64,000 nucleotides of DNA. Source: Bacteroidota bacterium. Its GTDB lineage: Bacteria > Bacteroidota > Bacteroidia > B-17B0 > Aurantibacillaceae. The stretch spans positions 62,001 through 126,000 of the forward strand of contig JAJNDK010000004.1 of the NCBI GenBank assembly GCA_021156365.1. Reading direction: 5' to 3'. A program made the translations under genes and the position numbers. The stretch's first letter is position 1. Each line of letters starts with the position of its first letter. Below, piece by piece: positions 28,330 to 38,431 of this stretch. The notes below the pieces were generated by a model. It had not been told where the DNA came from and searched no databases. It was given only the letters and a program-made list of their open reading frames with translations.

Positions 28330-30018
28330 ATGAAAATAGTGTTTGCCTGCCTGGTGTTACCTCTGTGTACAGTTGCCCAGCCAAAGAACGAAGTAAATCC
28401 GAACGGATACAATACATTTTATTACGATAATGGAAAAGTATCGAGCGAAGGAACCATGCGTGATGGGAAACCGGACGGGTACTGGAAAAATTTTTACCAG
28501 AACGGAAAAATAAAAAATGAAGGGAACCGTCTTAATTATGAACTGGACAGCACCTGGAAATTTTATGACGAGCAGGGACGGATCAGTAAAAGCTATGCTT
28601 ATAAAAAAGGAAAAAAAAATGGCTATACAATGAGCTATGATACTTCCGGAAGAGTGACACAAAAAGAAAATTTCGCAGATAACGTAAAAACCGGGAATAC
28701 TTACACTTATTACAAATCAGGAAAAACAAAACTATTGATCCCGTATAAAAACGGAAAAGCAGATGGTACAGCTTATGAATATTCTGAAGATTCACTGATA
28801 ACGGCTATTACCATTTATAAAATGGGTTATATAGAACGGTCTGAAAAAGTAAATAAAAAAGATGCCAGTGGTAACAAACAGGGTATGTGGAAGGAGTTTT
28901 ACCCGGATGGAACAGTAAAATCAGAAACCCGATACCGGAACAACGAGATAGACGGATATAAAAAAGAATTTGATAAGAAAGGCAACCTACAGAATATTGA
29001 AAAATTCGATAATGGTAAGAAAGTAGAGAACGCGCCGGAATTAGCTAAATTGGATGTTTTTAAAGCCTATTATGAAAATGGCCAGGTTCGCTATGAAGGT
29101 GGTTATGTGAACGGCTTACCAATCGGGACGCATTATCATTATAAGCTTACGATCGAAGTATGCGATTCGATCCTTATCTATGACGACACTATTTCCAAAA
29201 AGATATTACACTGCGAAAAAATAAGCATTCCCGATTCGGCTATCGTGTATGATGAAGGATACCTGATAGAAAAGGGAGCGGTAGATTCTGTACGCAGAAA
29301 ACAAGGGATCTGGACAGAGTATCATTTGTCGGGCGAATTCAGAGCTAAAGGACTTTACAAAGATAACAACAGGAACGGGGAATGGATCTATTATTATCCG
29401 GATGGAAAAGTAGAGCAAAAAGGAAAATATAATAAACAGGGGCATCCCACAGGCGAATGGAAGTGGTATTATGAGAACGGACAGATATTGCGCGAAGAGC
29501 ATTACAAAGCTGGCAAGCTGGAAGGTTTGATGCAGGAATTCAGAGAAGATGGAAAGCTCATTACTAAAGGTGAATATGAGGATGATCAGAAAGAAGGTCC
29601 CTGGTATTATGAAATAGAGAATTACAAAGAACAGGGAAATTACAGGGCAGGAATGCCGGACAGTATATGGAAAGCCTGGTATGTAAAAGAAAATCAATTG
29701 TTGTTTACAGGTAATTTTATTGCCGGCGATCCGGATGGTAAACATACAATGTACTATCCGAATGGAAGAATAATGTCGGTAGGTGTCTACCAGGGCGGGA
29801 TGAAACAGGGCAACTGGAAATATTTCGACGAGTTTGGAGTTCCTTTTACCAGTATAGATTATGACAATGATATTGAAGTAAAATGGAATAATCAGGTAAT
29901 TTTGCCAACTTACGAAGAAGCTTTACGGGCTTATGAAGGCGCACGGAAAAAAAGCGATCCGGGAAAAGGGACTAAAGAGGACAAATCGACCAAACCTGTT
30001 AATGAGTCTGAACAATAA
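28330..30018 (+). CDS. Secreted MORN-repeat (YwqK-like) protein
   Basis: I start at ATG 28330 (562 residues), where a short signal peptide, [17 protein letters not shown], begins; ATG 28315 would add five residues. The mature protein is almost entirely MORN_2/YwqK-like repeats of about 23 residues. The pattern is G.W..YY.NG....G.Y..G, with well over ten copies; one stretch around 265-325 is divergent. Databases often label such proteins as YwqK-family antitoxins, but there is no toxin partner here. Its last 17 bases overlap the start of the PAS histidine kinase gene, so it belongs to that signalling operon. Its repeats could form a beta-rod at the envelope; the role is unknown. Confidence 0.85.
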   Translation: MKIVFACLVLPLCTVAQPKNEVNPNGYNTFYYDNGKVSSEGTMRDGKPDGYWKNFYQNGKIKNEGNRLNYELDSTWKFYDEQGRISKSYAYKKGKKNGYTMSYDTSGRVTQKENFADNVKTGNTYTYYKSGKTKLLIPYKNGKADGTAYEYSEDSLITAITIYKMGYIERSEKVNKKDASGNKQGMWKEFYPDGTVKSETRYRNNEIDGYKKEFDKKGNLQNIEKFDNGKKVENAPELAKLDVFKAYYENGQVRYEGGYVNGLPIGTHYHYKLTIEVCDSILIYDDTISKKILHCEKISIPDSAIVYDEGYLIEKGAVDSVRRKQGIWTEYHLSGEFRAKGLYKDNNRNGEWIYYYPDGKVEQKGKYNKQGHPTGEWKWYYENGQILREEHYKAGKLEGLMQEFREDGKLITKGEYEDDQKEGPWYYEIENYKEQGNYRAGMPDSIWKAWYVKENQLLFTGNFIAGDPDGKHTMYYPNGRIMSVGVYQGGMKQGNWKYFDEFGVPFTSIDYDNDIEVKWNNQVILPTYEEALRAYEGARKKSDPGKGTKEDKSTKPVNESEQ

Positions 30019-33000
30019 AACAAAAAAAGAACTTATTAATGAAATAAACGCACTTAAAAAAGAACTGCGTAAAAAGAATACTCTGCCTTCCCCGGTAGCT
30101 ATTGGACCAAAAAAATCCACCCCAGGCAAAAAAGCAAAGGAAGTAGATCCGGTTAGTTTTGAGAATATGCCTTTTGGGTACTGTCTTTTTGATGAGAACC
30201 GGGTATACTACATGAACAAGGAAGCAGTAAAAACCATGCGTCTTCCAAAAAACAAACAACAACATTTAGAGAAGCTTTGTATCTACGATTTCATCAACAA
30301 AGAATTCCATTCCCGGATCAAAAAGATGAACAGGGATATAATGAAAGGAAAGACGTTCAATGGCGTGGAATTTAAATGTACCGATTCCAAAGGAAAAGTA
30401 CTTGATATAGAGTGCCATTCCAGGTCGGTGTATTACCAGGGAAAAAAGCTGCAGCAATCATTTTTCAAAAACATCTCCGATAAAAAAACAGCCCAGCTGG
30501 AGCTGGAACGCGCAAAGAATAATTTCGAAGAGATCGTTTCGAAAATAGATGAAGTGGTATTTTACTACAATCGTGTAGAGCACCGGATCGAATACATTTC
30601 CAGCCAGCTCTACAACCTGGTGGGTATCAAAGCAGCAGATTACATAAAGAATCCAAAAATGTCCGTGGGTCTTGCACACCCGGATGATCTGCCAAAATTA
30701 TTCAAGGCAAATGAAGAGCTGAACAAAACAAAGAAGCCGCAGAACTTTACGTATCGTATGTTCCATAAGAAACAGAAAAGGTATGTATGGATAGAAGAAA
30801 AAATATTCCCGCAGTTCGATAAAAACGGACACCACATTGCAAATCTTGGTATTTCGAGGGACGTAACGGAACAGATCGAACAAAAAGAACAGTTAAGACA
30901 AAGCGAGGAAAAATTCAGGCTGCTGGCCGAAAATGCCAGTGATGTGATCTTTTCCTACATGTTCAAACCGTATCCCCATTATTCGTATATCAGCCCTTCC
31001 ATGGAGAAGATAACGGGCTACCCGCTGAAGAATTTTTACAAAGACCCCTATTTTGGTTTCAAAATAACCCACCCGGATGACAGGAACAAACCGGCGGTGG
31101 TGGAAACGCAACGAACACTGAAAGAGAACCTCGATAATTATGAAGATATAGAAAAGGCGCAGGTTGTACGTTTTGTAAGAAAGGACGGAAAGACTGTGTG
31201 GCTCGAAACACGCTATACCCAAATAAAGAACGGTGACGAGCATATCGGGCAGGAAGGGATCTCGAGGGATATTACCGCACAGAAAGAAGCGGAGCTGGAA
31301 CTGGAAGAAAAAGAAAGGACTATCCGGAACCTCTTCAACAACCTTCCGGGCATGGCGTACCGCTGTCTCAATGATAAGCACTGGAGCATGCAGTTCCTCA
31401 GTGATGGTTGTTATGAGCTTACGGGATACAAACCAAAAGACCTGATCAATAACCACAATAAATCCTATTCGGACATTGTGCATCCCGAGGACCGAATGCT
31501 GGGCAAAGACGATATTTATTTTGCCATTAAGAACAAAACGGTTTTTGAGATCGAATACCGGATCGTTTCCAAGCACAACAAAATAATCTGGGTTTGGGAA
31601 AAAGGGGAAGGGATCTATAACGATAAAGGCGATCTGCTCTACATCGAGGGGTTTATAACCGATATTACCGAACGGAAAATATTTGAGCAGGAGCTGAACA
31701 GGAAATGGCAGGATTACAGGAACCTCATAGATACACTGCCTATCGGGATCATTATTCACGACAAGGGAAATGTGCTGCTTTCCAATAAAATTGCCCGAAA
31801 AATGGGCGGTATAGAAGACAGCCAGGATATTACGAAGATCAACCTGTATAATTTTCTTTCGAGGAGCGATAAATCGGTGGCAGAAGAAAAGATCCGGGCA
31901 GTGCTGAGCGGCGAAGAATCCAAACCAATTGTATACCCGATAACCAATACCAAGAATCAAAAGCTCTATGTGCGGATCAGCGCCAACCACGTATTTTTCA
32001 ATGGGAAAGATGTGGTGCAGATCAGTGCGGAAGATCTTACACAGGAAATACAATTAGAAAAGGAAAAAGAAAGGGCTCAGCGTGCGGAGACAACCAACAT
32101 TGTGTTGCAGCGTGAGATCCAGCAACGGATAGATACCGAGCGACAGCTGGAGCACACCAAAAATTACCTGCAGCTGCTTATCAATTCTTCTCTCGATATG
32201 ATCTCGGCAAATGACCGTAACGGAAATATTACCGAGATAAACGAGGCAGGACTGAAAACATTTGGTTATAAGCAGGAAGAACTGATAGGAAAAAAAGCAA
32301 CCTTATTGTTTGCCGGCACCCAACAAGATCCGGAGGCTGCAAAGCTGCTGATCAAAAACGGTTATTTTGTAGGAGAGGTAAAAAACAGGCGAAAGAACGG
32401 GGAAGAATTCACCAGCTTCCTTTCTGCATCGGTGCTGCGAAACGAAGAAGGGGAGATCATCGGAACCATGGGTATTTCCAGGGACATCACCGTTCAGAAA
32501 CAGCGCGAAAAATTGTTGCAGGAACGACAGGAACAGATCATCCAGCAATCGTCCCGTATCAATGCTATTTTCGAAAGCTCTTCGCATTTGGTATGGACCG
32601 TAGACAAGGAATACAGGGTGAGTACCTATAACTCCAATTTTGCCACGGTCCTGAAGGAAAAATACAAGCTTGGTATCAAACCATTCGATAAGGTCCACGA
32701 ATTGATCTCCGACAAAAAAGAGCGGGCAGCTTATTTGGATTACTGGAAACCATTGTACGATCGTGTATTTAACGGGGAAGTGATCAAAACGGAACGCCTG
32801 GACCGCGATAAGAACGGGAATGAGCTTTACCGTCTCATATACCTGAACCCCATCTACAACAATAAAAAAGAGATCATCGAGATCTCCTGCCTGGCCAATG
32901 ATATTACGGATATCAAGAAGTATGAAAGACAGATCATCGAACAGTCTTCCAAGCTGAAAGCGATCTTTGAGAACGGTAATCAGCTCTTCTGGACCGTGAA

Positions 33001-34744
33001 CAAAGACCGTGAGCTGGTTACTTTCAATCAAAAATATTCGGAAGCTATTTTCGACATCTATGGCTTCCACCCGGAAATGGGAAAAGAGCTAAGAGCGGCA
33101 GGGAAGGAAAAAGTGGAAAAAAATTATTACGATTTCTGGGGCGAGAAATACGGAGAGGTTTTTTCGCAAAAAAGGACCATCAATTTTGTTACGGAGCGAA
33201 AAACAAAAAGTGCTAAGATTATTTACCGTCAGATCTTCCTCTACCCTATTTTCAATGATAGGAAAGAGATCATCGAGGTCGGCGGAATGGGCATGGATAT
33301 TACCGACCTGAAGTATTACCAGGAGAAAACGATAGAGCAGGCAGCCAAGCTCAATGCGATCATCGATAATTCCCATCATAAGATCTGGTCTTTCAACACG
33401 AATCAGGAGATCACATCGAGCAACCGGAATTTTGATGACTTCATCGAATCGGTATTTGGTGTCCGGCCTAAGATCGGTGATGCTATGAATAAGCCGCCAT
33501 TCATGAGTGTTCCGCAAAACAATGATGTGTTCAGTGAAAATGCGGCAAAGGTATTCAACGGTGAAACCGCGGAATTCATTTATTCCATTGAAAGAGAAAA
33601 TGAAGAGAAGATCTGGCTTGAGACCTTCTTTGCCCCGATCAAAGACAAGGATGGAAACATTGTGGAAATATCAGCAATCGCCAACGACATCACCCTGCGC
33701 CGGCAGATAGAAGATGAGAAGAACCGCCAGGCGGCCCTCATCAAAGCGATCTTCGACAGCTCTTCACATCTCATTTTTACGATCAACAAAAATTACGAGA
33801 TCACCTCCTTCAATAAGAACTATTACAACCATGTGCTCGAGAACCACGGGCAGGAGACCTATGTGGGCAAATCATTGATGGATGGTGGCCTGAAGAACGA
33901 TATGCCAAGGCATTTTATTGAATGGAAGGAACGCCATGATTCGGTGATCTCCGGAAAACCCTCGTATTATAAAAACATGGCAAGGCGCCCTAACGGCGAC
34001 CAGGTGTTTTTTGAAACCTTCCTCGATCCGGTATACCTGCCCAGCGGCGGCATTGAAGAGGTTTCCTACATTTCACTGGATATCACGGATAAATACCTCG
34101 CAGAAGAACAGATCAAGAGCTCCCTCAAGGAAAAAGACATCCTGTTGAAAGAAGTGCATCACCGGGTGAAAAACAACCTGCAGGTTATTTCCAGTATCCT
34201 CAACCTGCAATCGACCTATGTAAGGGATGAAAAAACCCTGTACATTCTTCGTGAGTGTCAGAACAGGATCAAGTCGATGGCCTTTATTCACGAGGCTTTG
34301 TACCAGAATAAGAATTTCTCGGAGATCCCGTTCAACGACTATCTGATCATGCTGGTGAAGAATCTTTTCCAGACATACAATGTGGATCATTCCAACGTAA
34401 AGCTGAACTTTGATATCGATCCGGTGTTCCTGAATCTGGATACTTCCATACCTTGTGGGCTTATTGTAAACGAATTAGTATCAAATTCGTTTAAATATGC
34501 TTTTCCGGATAATAAACAAGGATTTATTTTTATATCTTTGAAAAAACAAAAAAACGACGTATGTCTGATAATCAAAGACAACGGCGTTGGTTTGCCAAAC
34601 GAAATCGATTTTAAGAACACAGAGAGCCTCGGACTTCAACTGGTGGTTACACTGGTAGAACAGATTGGCGGGAACATAAAACTTGACAATACGAACGGAA
34701 CCAAATTTGAAATAACCTTTAAACAAACAGAAAAAAATGTCTAA
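30002..34744 (+). CDS. Multi-PAS histidine kinase, HisKA_2 type
   Basis: I start at ATG 30002, which overlaps the MORN gene stop and gives 1580 residues; a start at 29933 would add 23 unlikely residues. A basic coiled coil opens the protein. About ten consecutive PAS domains follow to residue ~1370. PAS 2-4 and 6 have clear PAC endings of ISRDIT type, and PAS 7-10 are close relatives that each start with a (S/A)xxxxAIFxxSxxL pattern. The kinase has an H-box [11 protein letters not shown], typical of HisKA_2/HWE-like enzymes, and an ATPase domain with [12 protein letters not shown] and DNGVGLP. No membrane helix or signal peptide is visible, so it is cytoplasmic. It overlaps the LytTR regulator gene by 8 bases; the two are probably partners. 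Confidence 0.92.
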   Translation: MSLNNKTKKELINEINALKKELRKKNTLPSPVAIGPKKSTPGKKAKEVDPVSFENMPFGYCLFDENRVYYMNKEAVKTMRLPKNKQQHLEKLCIYDFINKEFHSRIKKMNRDIMKGKTFNGVEFKCTDSKGKVLDIECHSRSVYYQGKKLQQSFFKNISDKKTAQLELERAKNNFEEIVSKIDEVVFYYNRVEHRIEYISSQLYNLVGIKAADYIKNPKMSVGLAHPDDLPKLFKANEELNKTKKPQNFTYRMFHKKQKRYVWIEEKIFPQFDKNGHHIANLGISRDVTEQIEQKEQLRQSEEKFRLLAENASDVIFSYMFKPYPHYSYISPSMEKITGYPLKNFYKDPYFGFKITHPDDRNKPAVVETQRTLKENLDNYEDIEKAQVVRFVRKDGKTVWLETRYTQIKNGDEHIGQEGISRDITAQKEAELELEEKERTIRNLFNNLPGMAYRCLNDKHWSMQFLSDGCYELTGYKPKDLINNHNKSYSDIVHPEDRMLGKDDIYFAIKNKTVFEIEYRIVSKHNKIIWVWEKGEGIYNDKGDLLYIEGFITDITERKIFEQELNRKWQDYRNLIDTLPIGIIIHDKGNVLLSNKIARKMGGIEDSQDITKINLYNFLSRSDKSVAEEKIRAVLSGEESKPIVYPITNTKNQKLYVRISANHVFFNGKDVVQISAEDLTQEIQLEKEKERAQRAETTNIVLQREIQQRIDTERQLEHTKNYLQLLINSSLDMISANDRNGNITEINEAGLKTFGYKQEELIGKKATLLFAGTQQDPEAAKLLIKNGYFVGEVKNRRKNGEEFTSFLSASVLRNEEGEIIGTMGISRDITVQKQREKLLQERQEQIIQQSSRINAIFESSSHLVWTVDKEYRVSTYNSNFATVLKEKYKLGIKPFDKVHELISDKKERAAYLDYWKPLYDRVFNGEVIKTERLDRDKNGNELYRLIYLNPIYNNKKEIIEISCLANDITDIKKYERQIIEQSSKLKAIFENGNQLFWTVNKDRELVTFNQKYSEAIFDIYGFHPEMGKELRAAGKEKVEKNYYDFWGEKYGEVFSQKRTINFVTERKTKSAKIIYRQIFLYPIFNDRKEIIEVGGMGMDITDLKYYQEKTIEQAAKLNAIIDNSHHKIWSFNTNQEITSSNRNFDDFIESVFGVRPKIGDAMNKPPFMSVPQNNDVFSENAAKVFNGETAEFIYSIERENEEKIWLETFFAPIKDKDGNIVEISAIANDITLRRQIEDEKNRQAALIKAIFDSSSHLIFTINKNYEITSFNKNYYNHVLENHGQETYVGKSLMDGGLKNDMPRHFIEWKERHDSVISGKPSYYKNMARRPNGDQVFFETFLDPVYLPSGGIEEVSYISLDITDKYLAEEQIKSSLKEKDILLKEVHHRVKNNLQVISSILNLQSTYVRDEKTLYILRECQNRIKSMAFIHEALYQNKNFSEIPFNDYLIMLVKNLFQTYNVDHSNVKLNFDIDPVFLNLDTSIPCGLIVNELVSNSFKYAFPDNKQGFIFISLKKQKNDVCLIIKDNGVGLPNEIDFKNTESLGLQLVVTLVEQIGGNIKLDNTNGTKFEITFKQTEKNV

Positions 34745-35492
34745 GACAAATATTTTAGTTGTAGAAGATGAAAGTATCGTTTCTAAAGATATTCAAAACA
34801 GTTTGAAAAAACTGGGTTACAACGTTATTGGAGCAAGCAACAACGGTGAGGACGCTATCGTCCTGGCCCGTGAACATCACCCGGACCTGGTGCTGATGGA
34901 CATCATGCTGAAAGGCGAAATGAGCGGTATCGATGCTGCTGACGTTATCCGTAAAGAATTGAACATCCCGGTTATCTTCCTCACAGCCTATGCCGACGAA
35001 AGCACACTGGCCAAGGCGAAGATCACAGAACCTTACGGTTATATCCTGAAGCCATTCAAAGAGATCGACCTCCACTCTTCTATCGAGATGGCGATCTACA
35101 AGCACAAAAAAGTAAGCGAGATCAAAAAAGAGCGCGACTTCCTGTACTCACTCGTGGAGAACAAAGAAGGAGCAAAAGATATCCTGTTCGTTAAATCCAA
35201 CAGCCGCCTGGTGAAAGTAAACACCAACGATATTTTCTATATCGAGGCCCTGAAAGATTATGTGGTGATCAACACCGAGCTTACACGCTACACCATTCAC
35301 AGCACCATGAAAGACATTGAAAAACGCCTTGCTCCCAACGAATTTATGCGGGTGCATCGTTCTTTCATTGTACGTATCGATAAGATCGTAGCGATCGAGA
35401 ACCACAACCTGGTGTTGGAAAAAGATAAAAAGTCCGTTCCTATTGGTGGTTCCTACAAAGACGAACTACTGCAACGTCTCAATATGGTTTAA
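34737..35492 (+). CDS. LytTR-family response regulator
   Basis: The 251-residue protein has a receiver domain (1-120) with phosphoacceptor Asp55 in [11 protein letters not shown], an acidic pair at Glu10/Asp11, a conserved Thr in VIFLTAYAD and Lys in YILKPF. A LytTR DNA-binding domain (about 155-251) carries [21 protein letters not shown] and [10 protein letters not shown]. The start ATG overlaps the end of the PAS kinase gene by 8 bases, so translational coupling and a cognate kinase-regulator relationship are likely. LytTR proteins bind direct repeats as dimers. No obvious target site was recognised in the window. Confidence 0.95.
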   Translation: MSKTNILVVEDESIVSKDIQNSLKKLGYNVIGASNNGEDAIVLAREHHPDLVLMDIMLKGEMSGIDAADVIRKELNIPVIFLTAYADESTLAKAKITEPYGYILKPFKEIDLHSSIEMAIYKHKKVSEIKKERDFLYSLVENKEGAKDILFVKSNSRLVKVNTNDIFYIEALKDYVVINTELTRYTIHSTMKDIEKRLAPNEFMRVHRSFIVRIDKIVAIENHNLVLEKDKKSVPIGGSYKDELLQRLNMV

Positions 35493-35493
35493 G

Positions 35494-35952
35494 ATGCAAA
35501 ATCAGTTTTTCCGTAATATACTTGTTTTGCCCTTCGCTGCGGTACTGTTATATTCCTGTGGTTTTGGAGTAAAAGAAAAAGTGAACAGCGCAGGCAATGC
35601 AGCCGGACAGGTAGCAGGCGAATTTGTAGAAGGTGCTGTACAGGGCGCGAGCTCGGCATTTGATGTGAAAGTAGACCTCGCGGAGAAGCTGGAAGAAAAA
35701 GGAATTAAGCTCGGCAAAACCACCGTGAGCAGCGATAGCACCGGAACCGACAATTTGCTCACAGTGTATGTAATATTTGAAAAGGATTTTGAAGGTACTG
35801 TGATTGCCGAAGTGTTTGATGCGAAAGGCATGGAGATGGGCCGTAGTGTTCAGAACATCCGGGGCAAAACAAAGGATGCTCAATTCGTGGATTTCCGTTT
35901 CGATCCACGCACCAATATCGACAGCAATTGTAAGATCACGATTGTGGAGTAG
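35494..35952 (+). CDS. Putative lipoprotein at the end of the PAS-kinase operon
   Basis: The start is ATG 35494, one base after the regulator stop; a longer open frame from 35443 would overlap the regulator and lacks a signal peptide. The 152-residue product has a signal peptide with LLYSC as lipobox (Cys22). It then has a Gly/Ala-rich amphipathic stretch (AGNAAGQVAGEFVEGAVQGA) and a beta-rich domain ending in an FRFDPRTNIDSNCKITIVE segment. I do not recognise a family. Its position suggests a role in, or control by, the upstream two-component system. Confidence 0.75.
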   Translation: MQNQFFRNILVLPFAAVLLYSCGFGVKEKVNSAGNAAGQVAGEFVEGAVQGASSAFDVKVDLAEKLEEKGIKLGKTTVSSDSTGTDNLLTVYVIFEKDFEGTVIAEVFDAKGMEMGRSVQNIRGKTKDAQFVDFRFDPRTNIDSNCKITIVE

Positions 35953-36035
35953 TCCAAATCTAATAGTCCCTTAAACAAAACCTTGTTTTCCCACTTTAAA
36001 TTTTGTTTATTTGATTATTCAAAAACCACAGGCGC

Positions 36036-38258
36036 ATGCGTAAATTTTTACTTCTTGCCATCTTTTCACCACTCATGGGCCTGGCTCAAAACGGATTCAA
36101 AGTGTTGAATGAAACCAACTCTTTCATAGAGCTGGAATATACGCTGAATGACTATTCACTAAGCAACATCACTTACAAAGGGCAAAATTGTCAAAGCATT
36201 AAAGCCCCAGGCACCGTTCCTTTGCTGGAAAAAGGCGCTCCGGAACTGCGTAGCTCCAGTGTTGCCTTGAGTATTCCAGGTACCGGTAATCCTACAATAG
36301 AAATCATTTCCGGGCAGCTGTCTCTCAAAAGCAATGTGAACCTATTGCCCTCCAAAGGAAGCCTGAAACGCAACGTGGATCCGGCAGGCATTGATTATAC
36401 ATTCGGCGAAAGCTACACAAAAAATGCATTTTATAGCGTTCAGCAAGCAAGGCTGGGAAAGGCTTTCCAGCTCCGTAACGAAAGAGGTATTGTGCTTTCC
36501 GTTTCTCCGTTCCAGTACAACCCGCAGGCAAAAGCACTGGTTGTGTACACATCCATGAAAATACGCGTGTATTACAACGAGGGAACTGCAGGACAGAACG
36601 AGCGCGCAGGAGCAAAGGCTGTGTACTCAAAAGATGAACAGGCATTGTATCAGAACAAATTCATTAATTACCACGCTACCACACAATACGTACCTATCCC
36701 CGAACAGGGAAGCATGCTGGTGATCTGCGCAGATAACTATCTTTCTACCATGAAGCCTTTTGTTGACTGGAAAAATCAGAAAGGGATCAAAACTGTTATG
36801 GTACCTACCAGTCAGACTGGCGCAGACCAAACCTCGCTTTACAATTTTATTCAGGGCTATTACTCATCCAATCCCGATCTGCTGTACCTTTTGCTGGTAG
36901 GCGATCACGAGGACATCAACACCGCTGACCTTGGGCAGTCGGGCTCCGAAACATTATGGTCCGATACCTGGTACGCGTTTCAGAATGGATCGGATGTATA
37001 TCCTGAGCTATTTGTAGGACGTTTTTCAGGCGAATACATTCCGCATATACAAACCATGGTGGATCGTACGCTTGAATATGAAAAGAACCCAGCTCCAGGA
37101 AGCTGGTACAGTACTGCTATTGGTATCGGATCGGGCGAAGGAGATGGGTATGGCGACGATGGAGAAGCCGATTGGCAACACGAACGGAATATGGGAACCA
37201 AGTTGCTGAACTGGGGCTATACCACTTTTCATGAATTCTATGACGGAAGCCGTGGTGGAAACGATGCGGCCGGCGATCCGACCCCTGCCATGGTAGAAAC
37301 GGCGGTGAACGATGGAGCGTCACTGTTTATGTACACAGGTCATGGCTGGGATGCCGGCTGTGTTACTTCCAATTATACTACTGCTGAAGTGGCGGCTGCA
37401 ACCAACAACGGTAAATATCCGTTTGTGGTATCGGTAGCCTGTAACAATGGCACTTTTGCCAATGCCAATTGTTTTGCCGAAGAGTTTGTGCGTGCGGCCA
37501 ATGTTAACGGACCTACCGGCTCCATTGCCTGTGCCGGATCTTCTATCCTGATGGCCTGGGCAGAGCCGATGTCGGTGCAGGACGAGATCGTGGAGATCCT
37601 TACCGATCAGTATGCAAACAATAAGAAAATAACCCTGGGTGGGTTGTTCTATAACGGAGGTTTAAAAATGCTGGACGATTACCAGAATGCTACAGCTGAT
37701 GAGGTAATGGAAACCTGGGTGCTTTTCGGTGATCCGAGCTGCGTGATGCGCTCCCGTGAGCCTTCGCAGATAACAGCAAACCTTGATCCCTGCTATCCTC
37801 CCGGAAACAATTTAATGACGATCACTTCTCCGGATGAAGGAGCCTTAGTGGCGCTGTCTGTAAATGATACCTTACTTGGAACAGCTTATGTGCAAAACGG
37901 AACAGCTTCTGTATCCTATACGACTACCAGTACTTCTCCCCTGCTCGTCACGATCAGCGGATACAATATGCTTCCTTTCCAGGGAACCGTAAACCCTTGC
38001 GCGATAGGGCTTGCAAACGTTTCGGCTACTAATGGAATTAAGATCTACCCGAATCCGGCGCATGATATGCTACAGGTAGAGACACCTGGCGCTATGTTCG
38101 ACATAAAGATCATTGACGCATTGGGTCGCGTTGTGTACAATGCAACGGCTTTGCAATCAAAAGAAAGTATTAATACAAGCGCTATTGCAAAAGGGATCTA
38201 TACTGTTCAGCTTGCATCGGAAGGCAGACAATACATTCAGAAGCTGGTGATCGATTAA
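36036..38258 (+). CDS. Gingipain-type C25 cysteine protease, T9SS-secreted
   Basis: The 740-residue protein has a signal peptide ending at GLAQ (about residue 18). A beta-rich pro-region runs to about 215, with the C25 catalytic domain at about 220-590. The likely dyad is His436 in YTGHGWDAG and Cys469 in SVACNNG, spaced as in gingipains. An Ig-like domain (about 590-660) and a C-terminal sorting domain starting at IKIYPNPAHDML (about 670) follow. The family includes gingipains and PorU, the T9SS sortase. The presence of a sorting domain and the short C-terminal Ig domain fit a secreted protease or PorU-like enzyme; I cannot separate these safely. It stands alone. Confidence 0.9.
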   Translation: MRKFLLLAIFSPLMGLAQNGFKVLNETNSFIELEYTLNDYSLSNITYKGQNCQSIKAPGTVPLLEKGAPELRSSSVALSIPGTGNPTIEIISGQLSLKSNVNLLPSKGSLKRNVDPAGIDYTFGESYTKNAFYSVQQARLGKAFQLRNERGIVLSVSPFQYNPQAKALVVYTSMKIRVYYNEGTAGQNERAGAKAVYSKDEQALYQNKFINYHATTQYVPIPEQGSMLVICADNYLSTMKPFVDWKNQKGIKTVMVPTSQTGADQTSLYNFIQGYYSSNPDLLYLLLVGDHEDINTADLGQSGSETLWSDTWYAFQNGSDVYPELFVGRFSGEYIPHIQTMVDRTLEYEKNPAPGSWYSTAIGIGSGEGDGYGDDGEADWQHERNMGTKLLNWGYTTFHEFYDGSRGGNDAAGDPTPAMVETAVNDGASLFMYTGHGWDAGCVTSNYTTAEVAAATNNGKYPFVVSVACNNGTFANANCFAEEFVRAANVNGPTGSIACAGSSILMAWAEPMSVQDEIVEILTDQYANNKKITLGGLFYNGGLKMLDDYQNATADEVMETWVLFGDPSCVMRSREPSQITANLDPCYPPGNNLMTITSPDEGALVALSVNDTLLGTAYVQNGTASVSYTTTSTSPLLVTISGYNMLPFQGTVNPCAIGLANVSATNGIKIYPNPAHDMLQVETPGAMFDIKIIDALGRVVYNATALQSKESINTSAIAKGIYTVQLASEGRQYIQKLVID

Positions 38259-38431
38259 GCCTGTACGGCCTCTGTTTACAGTGCATTTATTCATTCCTTG
38301 TTTGTAATTTTACAAGTATTTATGAATTACACACCCACTTGTGCGTATAAATACTTCAGTGGTAAAGATATAAATCGTAAATCCTTCCTATCTTTGCAGA
38401 AATTTTCTAACCTGTAATTCTACATCTTTCG

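Noticed and set aside
28330-30018. A toxin-antitoxin system, since YwqK-type proteins are often labelled antitoxins
   Set aside because: No toxin gene is adjacent, the protein is secreted, and the repeats are ordinary MORN_2 repeats.
30893-32053. Leftward 386-codon open frame
   Set aside because: Antisense to the PAS kinase, rich in Phe/Ile/Val as shadows often are, with no domain.
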